Source: Alistipes sp. (lineage in GTDB: Bacteria; Bacteroidota; Bacteroidia; Bacteroidales; Rikenellaceae). From it: a DNA stretch of 64,000 bases. Every line of letters begins with the position of its first letter. The stretch's first letter is position 1. The stretch covers positions 1 to 64,000 of the forward strand of contig JAFLRR010000002.1 in assembly GCA_022511345.1 (NCBI GenBank), read 5' to 3'. The notes under the pieces are model-generated. The model was given only the letters and a program-made list of their open reading frames with translations. It was not told the origin of the DNA and made no database searches. This document shows, piece by piece, positions 25,983 through 34,463 of this stretch. A program made the translations under genes and the position numbers.

Positions 25983-26852
25983 ATGAATCATCCCGAAAAA
26001 CTTCAAGAAATGATCAGCCAAGAGGATAAGCGGCACCTGCTCCCGAGTCTGTTCAATGCGGCAGTCAAGGCCGGTGCTGCCATAATGAAGATATACAAGA
26101 ACAGCGACGACTACGACATCGGCGTCAAAAGCGACAAGACCCCGATAACCGTTGCCGACCGTTCGGCCCACAGGGCCATAAAGGATGCTCTCGGAGCCAC
26201 GCGCATACCCATTCTGAGCGAGGAGGGGCGCGAGATGCTCTACGACGAGCGCCGCAACTGGGACCTTTTCTGGCTTGTCGACCCTTTGGACGGGACTGTC
26301 GAATTCATCAAGGGCAACAACGAATTTACGGTGAACATAGCTCTCATGGAGAACAACGAGTGCGTGGCCTCGGCGGTCTATGTTCCCTATCTCGAGAAGA
26401 TGTATATCGCCGACCGTGGCGCCGGTTCGTTCGTCAAGAGAGGAGTGCGTCCCGACGCGAATGCCTCCTATACCTATGAACAGATAACCGAGGACCTGTG
26501 CCGTCTGCCGCTGGCCCGGGGCGCCAACCAGAGACCGGTCATAGCCGTGTCGCGCTCGCACCAGACGCCCGAGACCGCCGAATATGTCGAATCGGCCCGG
26601 CAGCGTCATCCCGAGGCCGAGATTCTCGAGCAGGGCAGCTCCTATAAATTCTGCCTGCTTGCCGAGGGCGCCGTCGACTATTATGTCCGCACCACTCACA
26701 CCTACGAGTGGGACACGGCCGCCGGCGAGTTGATACTCCTTGAGGCCGGAGGTTGCGCCCGCTCGCTTCCCGACAACGAACCTTTCCGCTACAACAAGGA
26801 GGATTTGCGCAATCCGTGGTTCGTCTGCAAATCCAAGTACTGCCTGCTGTAA
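25983..26852 (+). CDS. cysQ: 3'(2'),5'-bisphosphate nucleotidase (CysQ-like inositol monophosphatase family)
   Basis: 289 residues. Metal-binding motifs of the Li-sensitive phosphatase family are present: PITVADRSAHRAIKDAL, ILSEEG (metal Glu) and WLVDPLDGTVEFIKGNNEFTVNIAL. The usual DGTKEFI has Val in place of Lys. The C-terminal motif is YEWDTAAGELILLEAGG (for WDxAAxxxIxxEAG). It probably hydrolyses 3'-phosphoadenosine 5'-phosphate to AMP; related inositol-phosphatase activity cannot be excluded. It is monocistronic with its own -7 box and a bidirectional terminator. Confidence 0.9.
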   Translation: MNHPEKLQEMISQEDKRHLLPSLFNAAVKAGAAIMKIYKNSDDYDIGVKSDKTPITVADRSAHRAIKDALGATRIPILSEEGREMLYDERRNWDLFWLVDPLDGTVEFIKGNNEFTVNIALMENNECVASAVYVPYLEKMYIADRGAGSFVKRGVRPDANASYTYEQITEDLCRLPLARGANQRPVIAVSRSHQTPETAEYVESARQRHPEAEILEQGSSYKFCLLAEGAVDYYVRTTHTYEWDTAAGELILLEAGGCARSLPDNEPFRYNKEDLRNPWFVCKSKYCLL

Positions 26853-26862
26853 CAAAACAATA

Positions 26863-26886
26863 AGCCCGGCCGCAAAGCCGGGCTTG
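26863..26886. terminator. Bidirectional terminator between cysQ and a lipoprotein gene
   Basis: AAGCCCGG (26863-26870) pairs with CCGGGCTT (26879-26886), lying between convergent genes. The T-tracts on both sides are weak. Confidence 0.65.
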
Positions 26887-26907
26887 TCATATTCACGCGA
26901 GGCTATT

Positions 26908-27351
26908 CTACTCGACGGCCAGCGTGCCCCGGTACTTTACGTGCATCGTAAAGCACTCGAACTCGACCTCAAGAGTCATCTTGCGGCGGTCGACCTCGAT
27001 TTTAAGGTCGGACATGGTGTATGCATCCATCGGAATGCCGTTGTATGTCGGCACAATGGTATCGATGCTGAACTTGTCGCCCGAGAGCTCGATTCCGGGC
27101 ACTTCGATTCCCAGTCGTGGCATCTGCTCGACGAATTTCACGTAGTCCATCTTGAGCGTATTGGTGCCGTCCGCGGCTCCGACGAGCGAGAAGCGCATCT
27201 CCGTGTCGGAGAATGCCTGAAAGTTGCTGCCGGGCAGCGGCTCCGAAGTGAGTATGTAGAACTCCTCGGGAGGAGTCTGCGTCTGGTGCTTCTCGCAGGC
27301 GGCAAGTGCGAAAATGGCACATGCGATAAAGAGTAATTTTTTCATTGTCAT
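26908..27351 (-). CDS. Small lipoprotein, unknown function
   Basis: 147 residues. A lipoprotein signal, MKKLLFIACAIFALAAC, puts the acylated Cys in the lipobox LAAC. The mature part is predicted to be beta-rich (FYILTSEPLPG, MRFSLVGA, LEVEFECFTMHVKYRGTLAVE), possibly a calycin-like barrel of the type common in Bacteroidales. The ATG at 27351 overlaps the TGA of the TonB receptor gene (ATGA), so it is co-translated with it; MKK at 27345 is the alternative start. It may be a surface or periplasmic partner of the receptor. Confidence 0.7.
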   Translation of the reverse strand: MTMKKLLFIACAIFALAACEKHQTQTPPEEFYILTSEPLPGSNFQAFSDTEMRFSLVGAADGTNTLKMDYVKFVEQMPRLGIEVPGIELSGDKFSIDTIVPTYNGIPMDAYTMSDLKIEVDRRKMTLEVEFECFTMHVKYRGTLAVE

Positions 27352-29624
27352 ATGTTTATGTTAAGTGTTATGCCGAATGTCCGCGGCCGGGCATACTGTA
27401 TGAATTCGTTGCCCGTGGATTTGAAGTAGAAGAGCCCGTAGCGGTTGTCGGTGAGGTTGCGGGCCCACAAATCCACCGAATAGTGTTTGTGTTCGAATCG
27501 CACCGAGGCGCCGAGCAGGGCGTAGAATGGCTGGCGCAGCGAGTTCTCCTCGTTCCACCATATACTGCCGGCGCCTTCGGTGTTGCACCGCAGCACTATG
27601 TTGTCGATTATGCGGCTGCGGACCGGCAGCGTGCATGCGACGGAGGCTGAGAGAGTATGTTGCGGCACATACGGCACGCGGTTGCCGGCGAAGTCCGTGC
27701 CTGCGCTCTCGTCATAGAGGTAGTGCACGAAGCGGGCGTCGGTGAATCCGTATGCTGCCATAAAGTCGAACCGTCCTGCTGTGGCGGCAGCCGACAGCTC
27801 GGCGCCGAAGCTGCGCGTGCGGCCGGCATTGGTCATCATGCGGCCGGTTATCAGTCCACGGGGGAATACCGTCAGCTGCTGGTCGGTGCAGTCGATGAAG
27901 AAGATGGCCATATCGGCGCGCAGCTTTCCGGTTGGGCTCTGCAGATGGGCTCCTATTTCATAGTTCCAGCTCCTCTCGGGGCGGTAGGAGACGAAGTCGT
28001 CGACGGTGTATCGCTCCGAGGGGTATACGTTCATGCGGGCCATGAGTTCGGTCTGGAGCACTTCGGAGAATATTTGTGTGTTGAATCCTCCGGCCTTGTA
28101 GCCCTTCGATAGCGAGAAGTATACCGAATTCTGCCTCTCGGCGCCCAGCAGACGCAGCAGCGAAAACTTGGGCAGCACCTCGACGAAGGTCCGGGACAGA
28201 CGGCCTGAAATCTCGAATGGCTCTATCTCGGTGGTTCCTATGCCGCATCCGAGAGAGGTGTTGTTGAGGTAGCGCATCGACGTATGCTCGCAGTCTATGC
28301 GTATGCCGGCCGTGAGGCGCCACAGTCCCAGCTCGAGGTTCGACTCATGGTAGAGCGCCGCGCCGCCGTTGGTTGTTGCGAAGCGGTTCTCGAGCGGAAA
28401 GGTGTCGGGGAATCGCGGCTCGATGCCCGTGTGTTCGATGATGTTCGCCACGATGATGCGCTCGATGCCGTCGTGCAGGAATGTCACCGGCGCCGACATC
28501 TGCGAGCTGCGCCAGAAGCCGAATGCTCCGGCAAGCCAGCTGTAGCGGCTGCCGCCATGCGAGCGGAAGACCATCTCTTCAGTCAGGGCGTGTTCGGTGC
28601 GCCGCTGCATGAGCGTGAAGCACGACATGGGCGTGAAATCCTGGTCCAGCAGCATGCGGTCGTCGAGATACTGCCAGCTGGTTATTGACGAGAGGGTGAA
28701 GGCCTCGGCCCGGTGCTTCAGCGCAAGACCGTCGCTGACGGTTGTGCGCAGGTAGGAGGCCGGGTCGTTGTAGCGAATCTCTCCGCGGGCTATTACCGTC
28801 TGCCCGTTCTCGATAATATCCTCGCCTGCATAGGCATAGGGGTAGCCTCCCTGCTCGAGTCCCGATACGGCGAATGTGTTGTCGACGCTTGTCCGCGGCG
28901 TGGGGCGCCACTGGAGCTTCAGGCGTCCGTAGGCCGACTTCTCGTTGTCGCACAGCTTGCCCGTGTACAGGTTCGTGAAGAACCCGTCGGTCGAGGAGTA
29001 TCCTCCGCCTGCCGAGATGCCGAAACGGCTGCCTGCGGGCTTGTAGATTGATGCGCGCAGCGAGTAGCTGTTGCCGCTGCCGTATTCGGCGCCGAAGCGT
29101 ACGCCTTCGTATGTCAGCGGCGAGAGGGTGTAGACGTTGATTACGCCTGCGGCCGTGTTGCGGCCATAGAGCGTGCCCTGCGGACCTCGCAGTACCTCGA
29201 TGCGCTCGATGTCGGCCGCCGGCACGTCGTAGGCGTCCTTGTTCAGGCAGGGCACGTTGTCGACATTGAGCCCTACGGCGGGCTGGTCTATGCGCGAGCC
29301 GAGGCCGCGCACGTAAATCGATGAAGTCATGCGCGAGCCGTAATCGGGAATATAAAGATTGGGGGTGGTGAGTGACAATGCTTTCACGGCGTCTATGCGC
29401 CGGCGTTCGGCCTCGGTGCGGCTCATCACTGACGCTGCTATGGGGCTGTTCTGCAGCGAGCGCCACTGTTTGACCGCCGTGACCTGAATTTCGTCGACCA
29501 TAATGGTCGAATCTGTCTGCGGCTTCTGGTTCTCTGTGCTCTGCAGCGTCTCGCATTCGGCCTTTGCGGCCGGTATGGCTGCGGCAGCCATGAACAGTAA
29601 TGCGAGGCGAGAGACGAAATTCAT
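27348..29624 (-). CDS. TonB-dependent outer-membrane receptor
   Basis: 758 residues with a signal peptide (ALLFMAAAAIPAAKA). After it comes a TonB-box-like segment (VDEIQVTAVKQW). The plug domain has IYVRGLGSR, DIERIEVLRGPQGTLYGRNT and AAGVINVYTLSP, the classic plug motifs, followed by a ~600-residue beta-barrel ending in a C-terminal aromatic/hydrophobic strand (YARPRTFGITLNINI). It lacks the N-terminal carboxypeptidase-like domain of SusC proteins and has no SusD gene beside it. It is thus more like siderophore, cobalamin or other small-ligand receptors; the ligand is unknown. It has its own -7 box and is coupled to the downstream lipoprotein. Confidence 0.93.
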   Translation of the reverse strand: MNFVSRLALLFMAAAAIPAAKAECETLQSTENQKPQTDSTIMVDEIQVTAVKQWRSLQNSPIAASVMSRTEAERRRIDAVKALSLTTPNLYIPDYGSRMTSSIYVRGLGSRIDQPAVGLNVDNVPCLNKDAYDVPAADIERIEVLRGPQGTLYGRNTAAGVINVYTLSPLTYEGVRFGAEYGSGNSYSLRASIYKPAGSRFGISAGGGYSSTDGFFTNLYTGKLCDNEKSAYGRLKLQWRPTPRTSVDNTFAVSGLEQGGYPYAYAGEDIIENGQTVIARGEIRYNDPASYLRTTVSDGLALKHRAEAFTLSSITSWQYLDDRMLLDQDFTPMSCFTLMQRRTEHALTEEMVFRSHGGSRYSWLAGAFGFWRSSQMSAPVTFLHDGIERIIVANIIEHTGIEPRFPDTFPLENRFATTNGGAALYHESNLELGLWRLTAGIRIDCEHTSMRYLNNTSLGCGIGTTEIEPFEISGRLSRTFVEVLPKFSLLRLLGAERQNSVYFSLSKGYKAGGFNTQIFSEVLQTELMARMNVYPSERYTVDDFVSYRPERSWNYEIGAHLQSPTGKLRADMAIFFIDCTDQQLTVFPRGLITGRMMTNAGRTRSFGAELSAAATAGRFDFMAAYGFTDARFVHYLYDESAGTDFAGNRVPYVPQHTLSASVACTLPVRSRIIDNIVLRCNTEGAGSIWWNEENSLRQPFYALLGASVRFEHKHYSVDLWARNLTDNRYGLFYFKSTGNEFIQYARPRTFGITLNINI

Positions 29625-29632
29625 AACAACTG

Positions 29633-29640
29633 CAAAGTTA
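29633..29640 (-). promoter_or_regulatory. -7 box for the TonB receptor operon
   Basis: TAACTTTG followed by C on the minus strand lies 9 bases before the receptor ATG. Confidence 0.65.
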
Positions 29641-29725
29641 AGACTATGCAGCCATATGTCGCAATCCTCATTTGTGAGGATGCCGATATGATTCCGCGGA
29701 ATTTGGATATGTGCGGTGTTTTTAC

Positions 29726-29733
29726 TATCTTTC
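29726..29733 (+). promoter_or_regulatory. -7 box for the nagB-like operon
   Basis: TATCTTTC is one base from TAnnTTTG. It is about 80 bases upstream of the chosen ATG at 29813 and makes the ATG at 29711 impossible as a start. Confidence 0.55.
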
Positions 29734-29812
29734 GAGTGTGAAAGCGCTGCTGCCGTGTGCAGCGTGGCACCTGCATGCAGCCCGGAACGAAAACTTAAAT
29801 CTTTACCGAAAT

Positions 29813-31753
29813 ATGAACAACAAGTATGCTCTTCCCAAAGACGGAGGCCTTGTCGACGGTTCGACTCCGCGCGACATTATCCATCGTTATGAGAAGATTC
29901 GCACCCGTATCTGCCGCGACGAGCAGATCGGTGCTGAGTATGTGGCCGACATGATTGTCGGAGCTATCAAGGACTACGAAACCGCAAACTCCTCGAACGG
30001 AGCCTCGGCGCCGTTCGTGCTCGGACTGGCTACGGGCCGCTCTCCGCTGGGACTCTACCGCGAGCTGGTCAAGCGCTACGCTGCCGGCGAGGTTTCATTC
30101 CGCAACGTGGCGGTCTACAGCCTCGACGAGTTCTATCCGATTGCCATTACGGAGCACCAGAGCCGCAATCGCTTCATCCACGAGGAGTTCCTGAACCATG
30201 TCGACATCAAGCCCGAGAACATCCGCATTCCCGACGGTTCGGTCGAGCAGTCGCGCATATCTGAGTACTGCGAGAACTACGACCGTTCCATCAGCAAAAT
30301 CGACCTTATGATAATAGGCGTGGGCGAGGACGGACAGGTGGGCTTCAACGAGCCGGGCTCCTATGTCAAGTCGCGCACGCGTTTGGTGCAGCTCACTCAC
30401 AACTCGCGCAAGGTGCAGTCGTCGGCCTTCTACGGCCTGGAGAACACTCCCAAGCTGGCCATCACCATGGGCCTCGACACTGTCATGCGCGCCGACCGCA
30501 TCGTGCTGATTGCCTGGGGCGAGAACAAGGCCCGCATCATCCAGCGCATCGTCGAGGGCGAGGTCACGGGCCAGATTCCGGCCTCGTATCTCCAGGGCCA
30601 CCGCTGCATCGAGGTCGTCGTCGACGAGAATGCCGCCCAGCTGCTCACGCGCGAGCAGACTCCGTGGCTTGTGGGTCCCTGCAACTGGACTCCCAAGTTC
30701 ATCCGCAAGGCTGTGGTATGGCTCTGCGGCGTGGTGAACAAGCCCATCCTCAAACTCACCTATAACGACTATATCGAGAACTCGCTCGGCGAGCTGCTCG
30801 AGCAGGGCCGCACCTACGACCGCATCAACATCGACGTGTTCAACGACCTGCAGCACACCATCACCGGCTGGCCGGGCGGCAAACCCGACGCCGACGACTC
30901 GACGCGCCCCGTATCCTCGAATCCTTTCCCCAAGAGGGTCGTGATTTTCTCGCCCCATCCCGACGACGACGTCATTTCGATGGGCGGAACCTTCATCCGT
31001 CTGGTGCAGCAGGGTCACGACGTGCATGTGGCCTACGAGACTTCGGGCAATGTGGCCGTGCATGACGACGTGGTTCTTCAGAATATCGACACCTCGCGCG
31101 AGCTGGGCTACGGAGACCGCTTCGACGAGGTCCAGAAGATAATCGCCGGCAAGAAGAAGGGCGAGCCCGAGCCGCGTGCTCTGCTCAACATCAAGGGCTC
31201 GATCCGCCGTGCCGAGGCTCGTGCCGCGGTCCGCTCGTTCGGCCTCGACCCCGACACGCATGCCCACTTCCTCAACCTGCCCTTCTACGAGACGGGAGGC
31301 ATAAAGAAGGGCCAGCTGACCGAAAACGATATCGACATCATCGTCAAGCTGCTGCGCGACATCCGTCCGCACCAGATATACGCCGCCGGCGATTTGGCCG
31401 ACCCGCACGGAACCCACCGCGTCTGCATGGAGGCCGTACTGGGAGCCATCGAGGTTGTCAAGGACGACGACTGGATGAAGGACTGCCACCTGTGGCTCTA
31501 CCGTGGCGCATGGATGGAGTGGGACCTGGGCATGGTCGACATGGCGGTGCCCCTGTCGCCCGACGAGCTCATCATGAAGCGTCACGCCATCTACCGCCAT
31601 CTGTCGCAGAAGGACATCGTGCCCTTCCCCGGCAGCGACTCGCGCGAGTTCTGGCAGCGCGCCGAGGAGCGCACGCAGAACACCGCCCGCCTCTACGACA
31701 AGCTGGGCATGGCGGAGTATCAGGCCATAGAGGTCTTCGTAAAGATGTTTTAA
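29813..31753 (+). CDS. NagB-like domain fused to PIG-L family deacetylase-like domain
   Basis: 646 residues from MNNKYALPKDGG. Residues about 20-290 form a NagB/RpiA-type sugar-phosphate isomerase domain: FVLGLATGRSPLGLYRELVKR, VYSLDEFYPI and GVGEDGQVGFNEPG. In canonical NagB the last motif is [11 protein letters not shown]; here the catalytic His is Gln. After about residue 370 a PIG-L/LmbE domain begins, with FSPHPDDDVISMGGTFIRL (zinc-binding HPDD motif) and DLADPHGTHRVC. PIG-L enzymes deacetylate GlcNAc-type substrates, so the protein may join deacetylation and deamination steps of amino-sugar use. Similar fusions are known in Bacteroidetes. A canonical NagB is encoded 21 bp downstream. 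Confidence 0.85.
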   Translation: MNNKYALPKDGGLVDGSTPRDIIHRYEKIRTRICRDEQIGAEYVADMIVGAIKDYETANSSNGASAPFVLGLATGRSPLGLYRELVKRYAAGEVSFRNVAVYSLDEFYPIAITEHQSRNRFIHEEFLNHVDIKPENIRIPDGSVEQSRISEYCENYDRSISKIDLMIIGVGEDGQVGFNEPGSYVKSRTRLVQLTHNSRKVQSSAFYGLENTPKLAITMGLDTVMRADRIVLIAWGENKARIIQRIVEGEVTGQIPASYLQGHRCIEVVVDENAAQLLTREQTPWLVGPCNWTPKFIRKAVVWLCGVVNKPILKLTYNDYIENSLGELLEQGRTYDRINIDVFNDLQHTITGWPGGKPDADDSTRPVSSNPFPKRVVIFSPHPDDDVISMGGTFIRLVQQGHDVHVAYETSGNVAVHDDVVLQNIDTSRELGYGDRFDEVQKIIAGKKKGEPEPRALLNIKGSIRRAEARAAVRSFGLDPDTHAHFLNLPFYETGGIKKGQLTENDIDIIVKLLRDIRPHQIYAAGDLADPHGTHRVCMEAVLGAIEVVKDDDWMKDCHLWLYRGAWMEWDLGMVDMAVPLSPDELIMKRHAIYRHLSQKDIVPFPGSDSREFWQRAEERTQNTARLYDKLGMAEYQAIEVFVKMF

Positions 31754-31774
31754 CCGATTAAATCGAACAATATC

Positions 31775-32575
31775 ATGCGTTTAGTTATCGAAAACACACC
31801 CAAGGACGTCGCCCGCCGCGCGGCTGCGTATATCGTTGCGCAAATCAAGGCCAAGGCCGAGTACACCTCCTCGCCCTTCGTGCTGGGACTCCCGACGGGT
31901 TCCACGCCGCTGGAGACCTACAAGGAGCTTATCCGCCTGCACAAGGCCGGCGAGGTTTCGTTCCGCAACGTCATAACGTTCAATATGGACGAGTATGTCG
32001 GCCTTCCTGAGGAGCATCCCGAGAGCTACCACTCGTTCATGTGGAACAACTTCTTCTCGCATGTGGACATCAAGCCCGAGAATGTCAACATTCTCAACGG
32101 CAATGCCCCCGACCTGGCCAAGGAGTGTGCCGACTACGAGGCTCGCATAGCCGAGACCGGCGGCATCGACCTGTTCATGGGCGGTGTCGGCGAGGACGGC
32201 CACATAGCATTCAACGAGCCCTTCTCGTCGCTCTCGTCGCGCACCCGCGAAAAGGCTCTCACGCAGGATACCATCATCGTCAACTCGCGTTTCTTCGGCG
32301 GCGACATCTCGCTTGTGCCCAAGACGGCGCTTACGGTTGGCGTCGGCACGGTGCTCTCGGCAAAGAGAGTGCTCATCCTGGCCACGGGCGCCAAGAAGGC
32401 GCGTGCCGTGCGTCACGGTGTCGAGGGAGCCTACTGCCACCAGTGGACCATCTCGGCTCTGCAGGTTCATCCCAACGGAATCCTGATTTGCGACGACGAT
32501 GCCGCCGGCGAGCTTCGCGTTGCTACGTACCGCTATTTCAAGGATATCGAGGGTCACAATCCGCTGACCAAATAG
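31775..32575 (+). CDS. nagB: Glucosamine-6-phosphate deaminase
   Basis: 266 residues, normal length. It converts glucosamine 6-phosphate to fructose 6-phosphate plus ammonia. Motifs are intact: [17 protein letters not shown] (phosphate loop), FNMDEYVGL (catalytic Asp), [16 protein letters not shown] (Asp/His of the catalytic triad, Glu following) and [13 protein letters not shown]. It is in an operon with the NagB/PIG-L fusion, giving two NagB folds, of which only this one keeps the catalytic His. A terminator follows 23 bases downstream. Confidence 0.97.
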   Translation: MRLVIENTPKDVARRAAAYIVAQIKAKAEYTSSPFVLGLPTGSTPLETYKELIRLHKAGEVSFRNVITFNMDEYVGLPEEHPESYHSFMWNNFFSHVDIKPENVNILNGNAPDLAKECADYEARIAETGGIDLFMGGVGEDGHIAFNEPFSSLSSRTREKALTQDTIIVNSRFFGGDISLVPKTALTVGVGTVLSAKRVLILATGAKKARAVRHGVEGAYCHQWTISALQVHPNGILICDDDAAGELRVATYRYFKDIEGHNPLTK

Positions 32576-32597
32576 CACGCACCCTGTGACAAAAGAG

Positions 32598-32636
32598 GCG
32601 GGAAGAGGCTTTGAGGCTTCTTCCCGCTTCTTTTAC
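32598..32636 (+). terminator. Terminator of the nagB operon
   Basis: GCGGGAAGA (32598-32606) pairs with TCTTCCCGC (32619-32627), followed by TTCTTTTACATTTT. Confidence 0.85.
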
Positions 32637-32650
32637 ATTTTGCGCCTAAA

Positions 32651-32692
32651 ACGACAGGAGCATTGCGCAACGCCCCTGTCGTCATGTTTATT
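32651..32692 (-). terminator. Probable terminator of the lipoprotein gene pair
   Basis: ACGACAGG (32651-32658) pairs with CCTGTCGT (32685-32692). On the minus strand TTTT follows the stem. The hairpin begins within the stop region of the preceding gene, and its large loop makes it a weaker candidate. Confidence 0.5.
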
Positions 32693-33641
32693 CATCCTTT
32701 ACAAGATTGAATTTGGTGGATATCTCTTTCTGCTCGATAGCCTGACGCAGGTTGAAGCGTCGCCGCTGCGTTATGTATCCGGCTTTCTCGCATGACACCT
32801 CGATTTGCACGTCGCCCGAGTTGTTGAACGTCAAACCCTTTATGTCGAAGGTCTCGGTGGTCTCGTAAGGAGTCGAGCCTACGTAGTTCGAGTTGGTGTT
32901 CTTAACATCGGGGGTCGACGATACGACGCGGGTCGACACGTCGGCGCCTTTGGGCGTCGAGTCGATGTACCAGCGTATGACGGTCGATTCCAGAGCGGTG
33001 TTGCCGTCGCCCGTCACCTGCTTGTTCTTCTCGAGCGAAGGCGACGACGCCTTGCGCAGGAAGAATGCTATGCGGTCCCAGTCCACGTCGTCCAGCGCAT
33101 TGGCATAGGCCTGGTTCAAAGTCTTTGCCGCCAATGTGAAGTCGTTGCTGCTGCCGCTGTTGTTGGCGCGTCCGACAGCCGTGGTGTTGGGGTAGACCAT
33201 GCGGCCCGAGCGGTCGTATGCCACCACATCCAGCTGAACGGTTCCCGACCAGCCTGTTCCCGACAGATAGCTGATGTTGAACTCACGTACGGTGAGAGTC
33301 AGCATGTAGTCGGTCTGCACGTCGGCATCGAGGTTGAATCCCATCGTGCGCATGTAGCGGCGCACGCTCTCCGATACGAACGACACGACATCGGGATTGC
33401 TCTTCACGGAAGGCGTGCTTACGGTGCCTGCATCATACTTTTGCAGCAGGCGGCTGTTTGCGCGGCCGTCCTTGACACTGACGCGTATGCCGTAGTCGAG
33501 GTCGATGTACTTGTTGGCATGCGGCTCGGCCGTGAGTGCAAGATTCAGTGTTTTGAATGATGGAACCGGAATGACCTTTTTTACGCTTCCGCATGCTATG
33601 GCGCAGAAGACGATAAGGACGAGAATTAATATGCGTTTCAT
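32688..33641 (-). CDS. Lipoprotein of unknown function
   Basis: 317 residues. The signal MKRILILVLIVFCAIAC has lipobox AIAC. The mature part contains VQTDYMLTLTVREFNISYLSG and LDVVAYDRSGRMVYPN, a mixed alpha/beta pattern seen in envelope lipoproteins that sample dimeric stress or pilus-like folds. A C-terminal PEGA-like segment (YIDSTPKGADVSTRVVS, GSTPYE, EVSCEKAGYITQRRRF) resembles PEGA domains, which often bind surfaces. Function is not recognised. It lies 2 bp downstream of another lipoprotein gene, so the two form a pair. Confidence 0.65.
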   Translation of the reverse strand: MKRILILVLIVFCAIACGSVKKVIPVPSFKTLNLALTAEPHANKYIDLDYGIRVSVKDGRANSRLLQKYDAGTVSTPSVKSNPDVVSFVSESVRRYMRTMGFNLDADVQTDYMLTLTVREFNISYLSGTGWSGTVQLDVVAYDRSGRMVYPNTTAVGRANNSGSSNDFTLAAKTLNQAYANALDDVDWDRIAFFLRKASSPSLEKNKQVTGDGNTALESTVIRWYIDSTPKGADVSTRVVSSTPDVKNTNSNYVGSTPYETTETFDIKGLTFNNSGDVQIEVSCEKAGYITQRRRFNLRQAIEQKEISTKFNLVKDE

Positions 33642-33643
33642 GA

Positions 33644-34162
33644 CTATCTGTCTGTTTTGAGTTTAACTATTTTTGCCGTTACGGTGGTCCGGAACATGAT
33701 GACATCGCCTCGCTGTTCTGCGTTGGTCGAAATCGTCGGTTCGATTAATCCGTCGCCTCCGTACTGCTGCGACTCGTTGATCAGGCGGTAGATGGCCAAT
33801 CGGCGAACGACATCTTCCGGCTGGGCGATATCGGTAGTGGTGCCCATATAGTCGTTGTTCAAGTATCCCATACGCAGCACGCCGTTATACTTGCAGGTCC
33901 ACTGGCCCTTCTTGTCTTTGGTGTATTGCAATGCAAATTCACCCGTTTCGTCCTCGATTCTGATTGTTGAACCCTTATCCGTGTAGCCGATGGTCGCCTC
34001 GGCGCTCACGGTGTTGAGAATCTCATAATCTTTGCGTTCGAGATTCAGTTCCTCCAACGATACCGATTTGACGGTGTTGATGGCTCTCGGAATTATGGTT
34101 TTCTGTGTACCGCAAGACGACAGTACGATTGCCGCTGATGCAATCCAAAAAAGTTTTTTCAT
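33644..34162 (-). CDS. Small lipoprotein of unknown function
   Basis: 172 residues from MKKLFWIASAAIVLSSCG, with lipobox LSSC; the frame extends upstream to 34279, but those codons run into a large inverted repeat and are unlikely to be translated. The mature part (LEELNLERKDYEILNTVSAEATIGYTD split over the domain, QWTCKYNGVLRMGYLNNDYMG) is beta-rich and unrecognised. It is followed after 2 bp by the larger lipoprotein gene. The leader contains a large structured element (34259-34388), so post-transcriptional control is possible. Confidence 0.65.
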   Translation of the reverse strand: MKKLFWIASAAIVLSSCGTQKTIIPRAINTVKSVSLEELNLERKDYEILNTVSAEATIGYTDKGSTIRIEDETGEFALQYTKDKKGQWTCKYNGVLRMGYLNNDYMGTTTDIAQPEDVVRRLAIYRLINESQQYGGDGLIEPTISTNAEQRGDVIMFRTTVTAKIVKLKTDR

Positions 34163-34258
34163 TTGTCTGTTTTTGGTTAAATTAAACTTCTTTTTTTGCC
34201 GAGTCCCGATTCCGTGTGCAGACAAATAAAAAGCGCGGACTCGAATATCCTCAATGCC

Positions 34259-34388
34259 GGATTCTGCGGTCTTCCACAACCTTGTCCCCGATGCACGGAA
34301 TAAAAGCCCACGCCGATATATATATACGGCATGGGCGTTGAACTTTATTCCTTCGGGGACGCTTGAATATGTGGAAGTTTCAGAATCC
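34259..34388. other. 130-nt multi-stem inverted repeat (structured RNA or MITE-like element)
   Basis: Five nested stems share one axis: GGATTCTG (34259-34266) with CAGAATCC (34381-34388); CTTCCACA (34271-34278) with TGTGGAAG (34370-34377); GTCCCCG (34284-34290) with CGGGGAC (34354-34360); GGAATAAA (34297-34304) with TTTATTCC (34344-34351); and GCCCACGCCG (34306-34315) with CGGCATGGGC (34327-34336, one mismatch). The loop is an ATATATATATA run. About 40 base pairs form over 130 nt, with small asymmetric internal loops. Neither end runs into a T-tract, so it is not a normal terminator. It lies between rsmA and the small lipoprotein gene, both minus strand. It could be a structured RNA leader, a small RNA or a palindromic insertion. 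Confidence 0.75.
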
Positions 34389-34463
34389 CGAAATTAAGCT
34401 AACGCCTTTTATCTATATGTCTTTGACCGTTATTCTACCATAGGCATATCTTTTTGTTTTGTT

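Noticed and set aside
30095..31600. 501-codon minus-strand frame over the NagB-PIG-L fusion
   Set aside because: Mirror frame of a well-supported gene with no independent motifs or promoter.
34259..34388. Simple intrinsic terminator of rsmA
   Set aside because: No T-tract follows the structure on either strand, and its five-stem size far exceeds a terminator.
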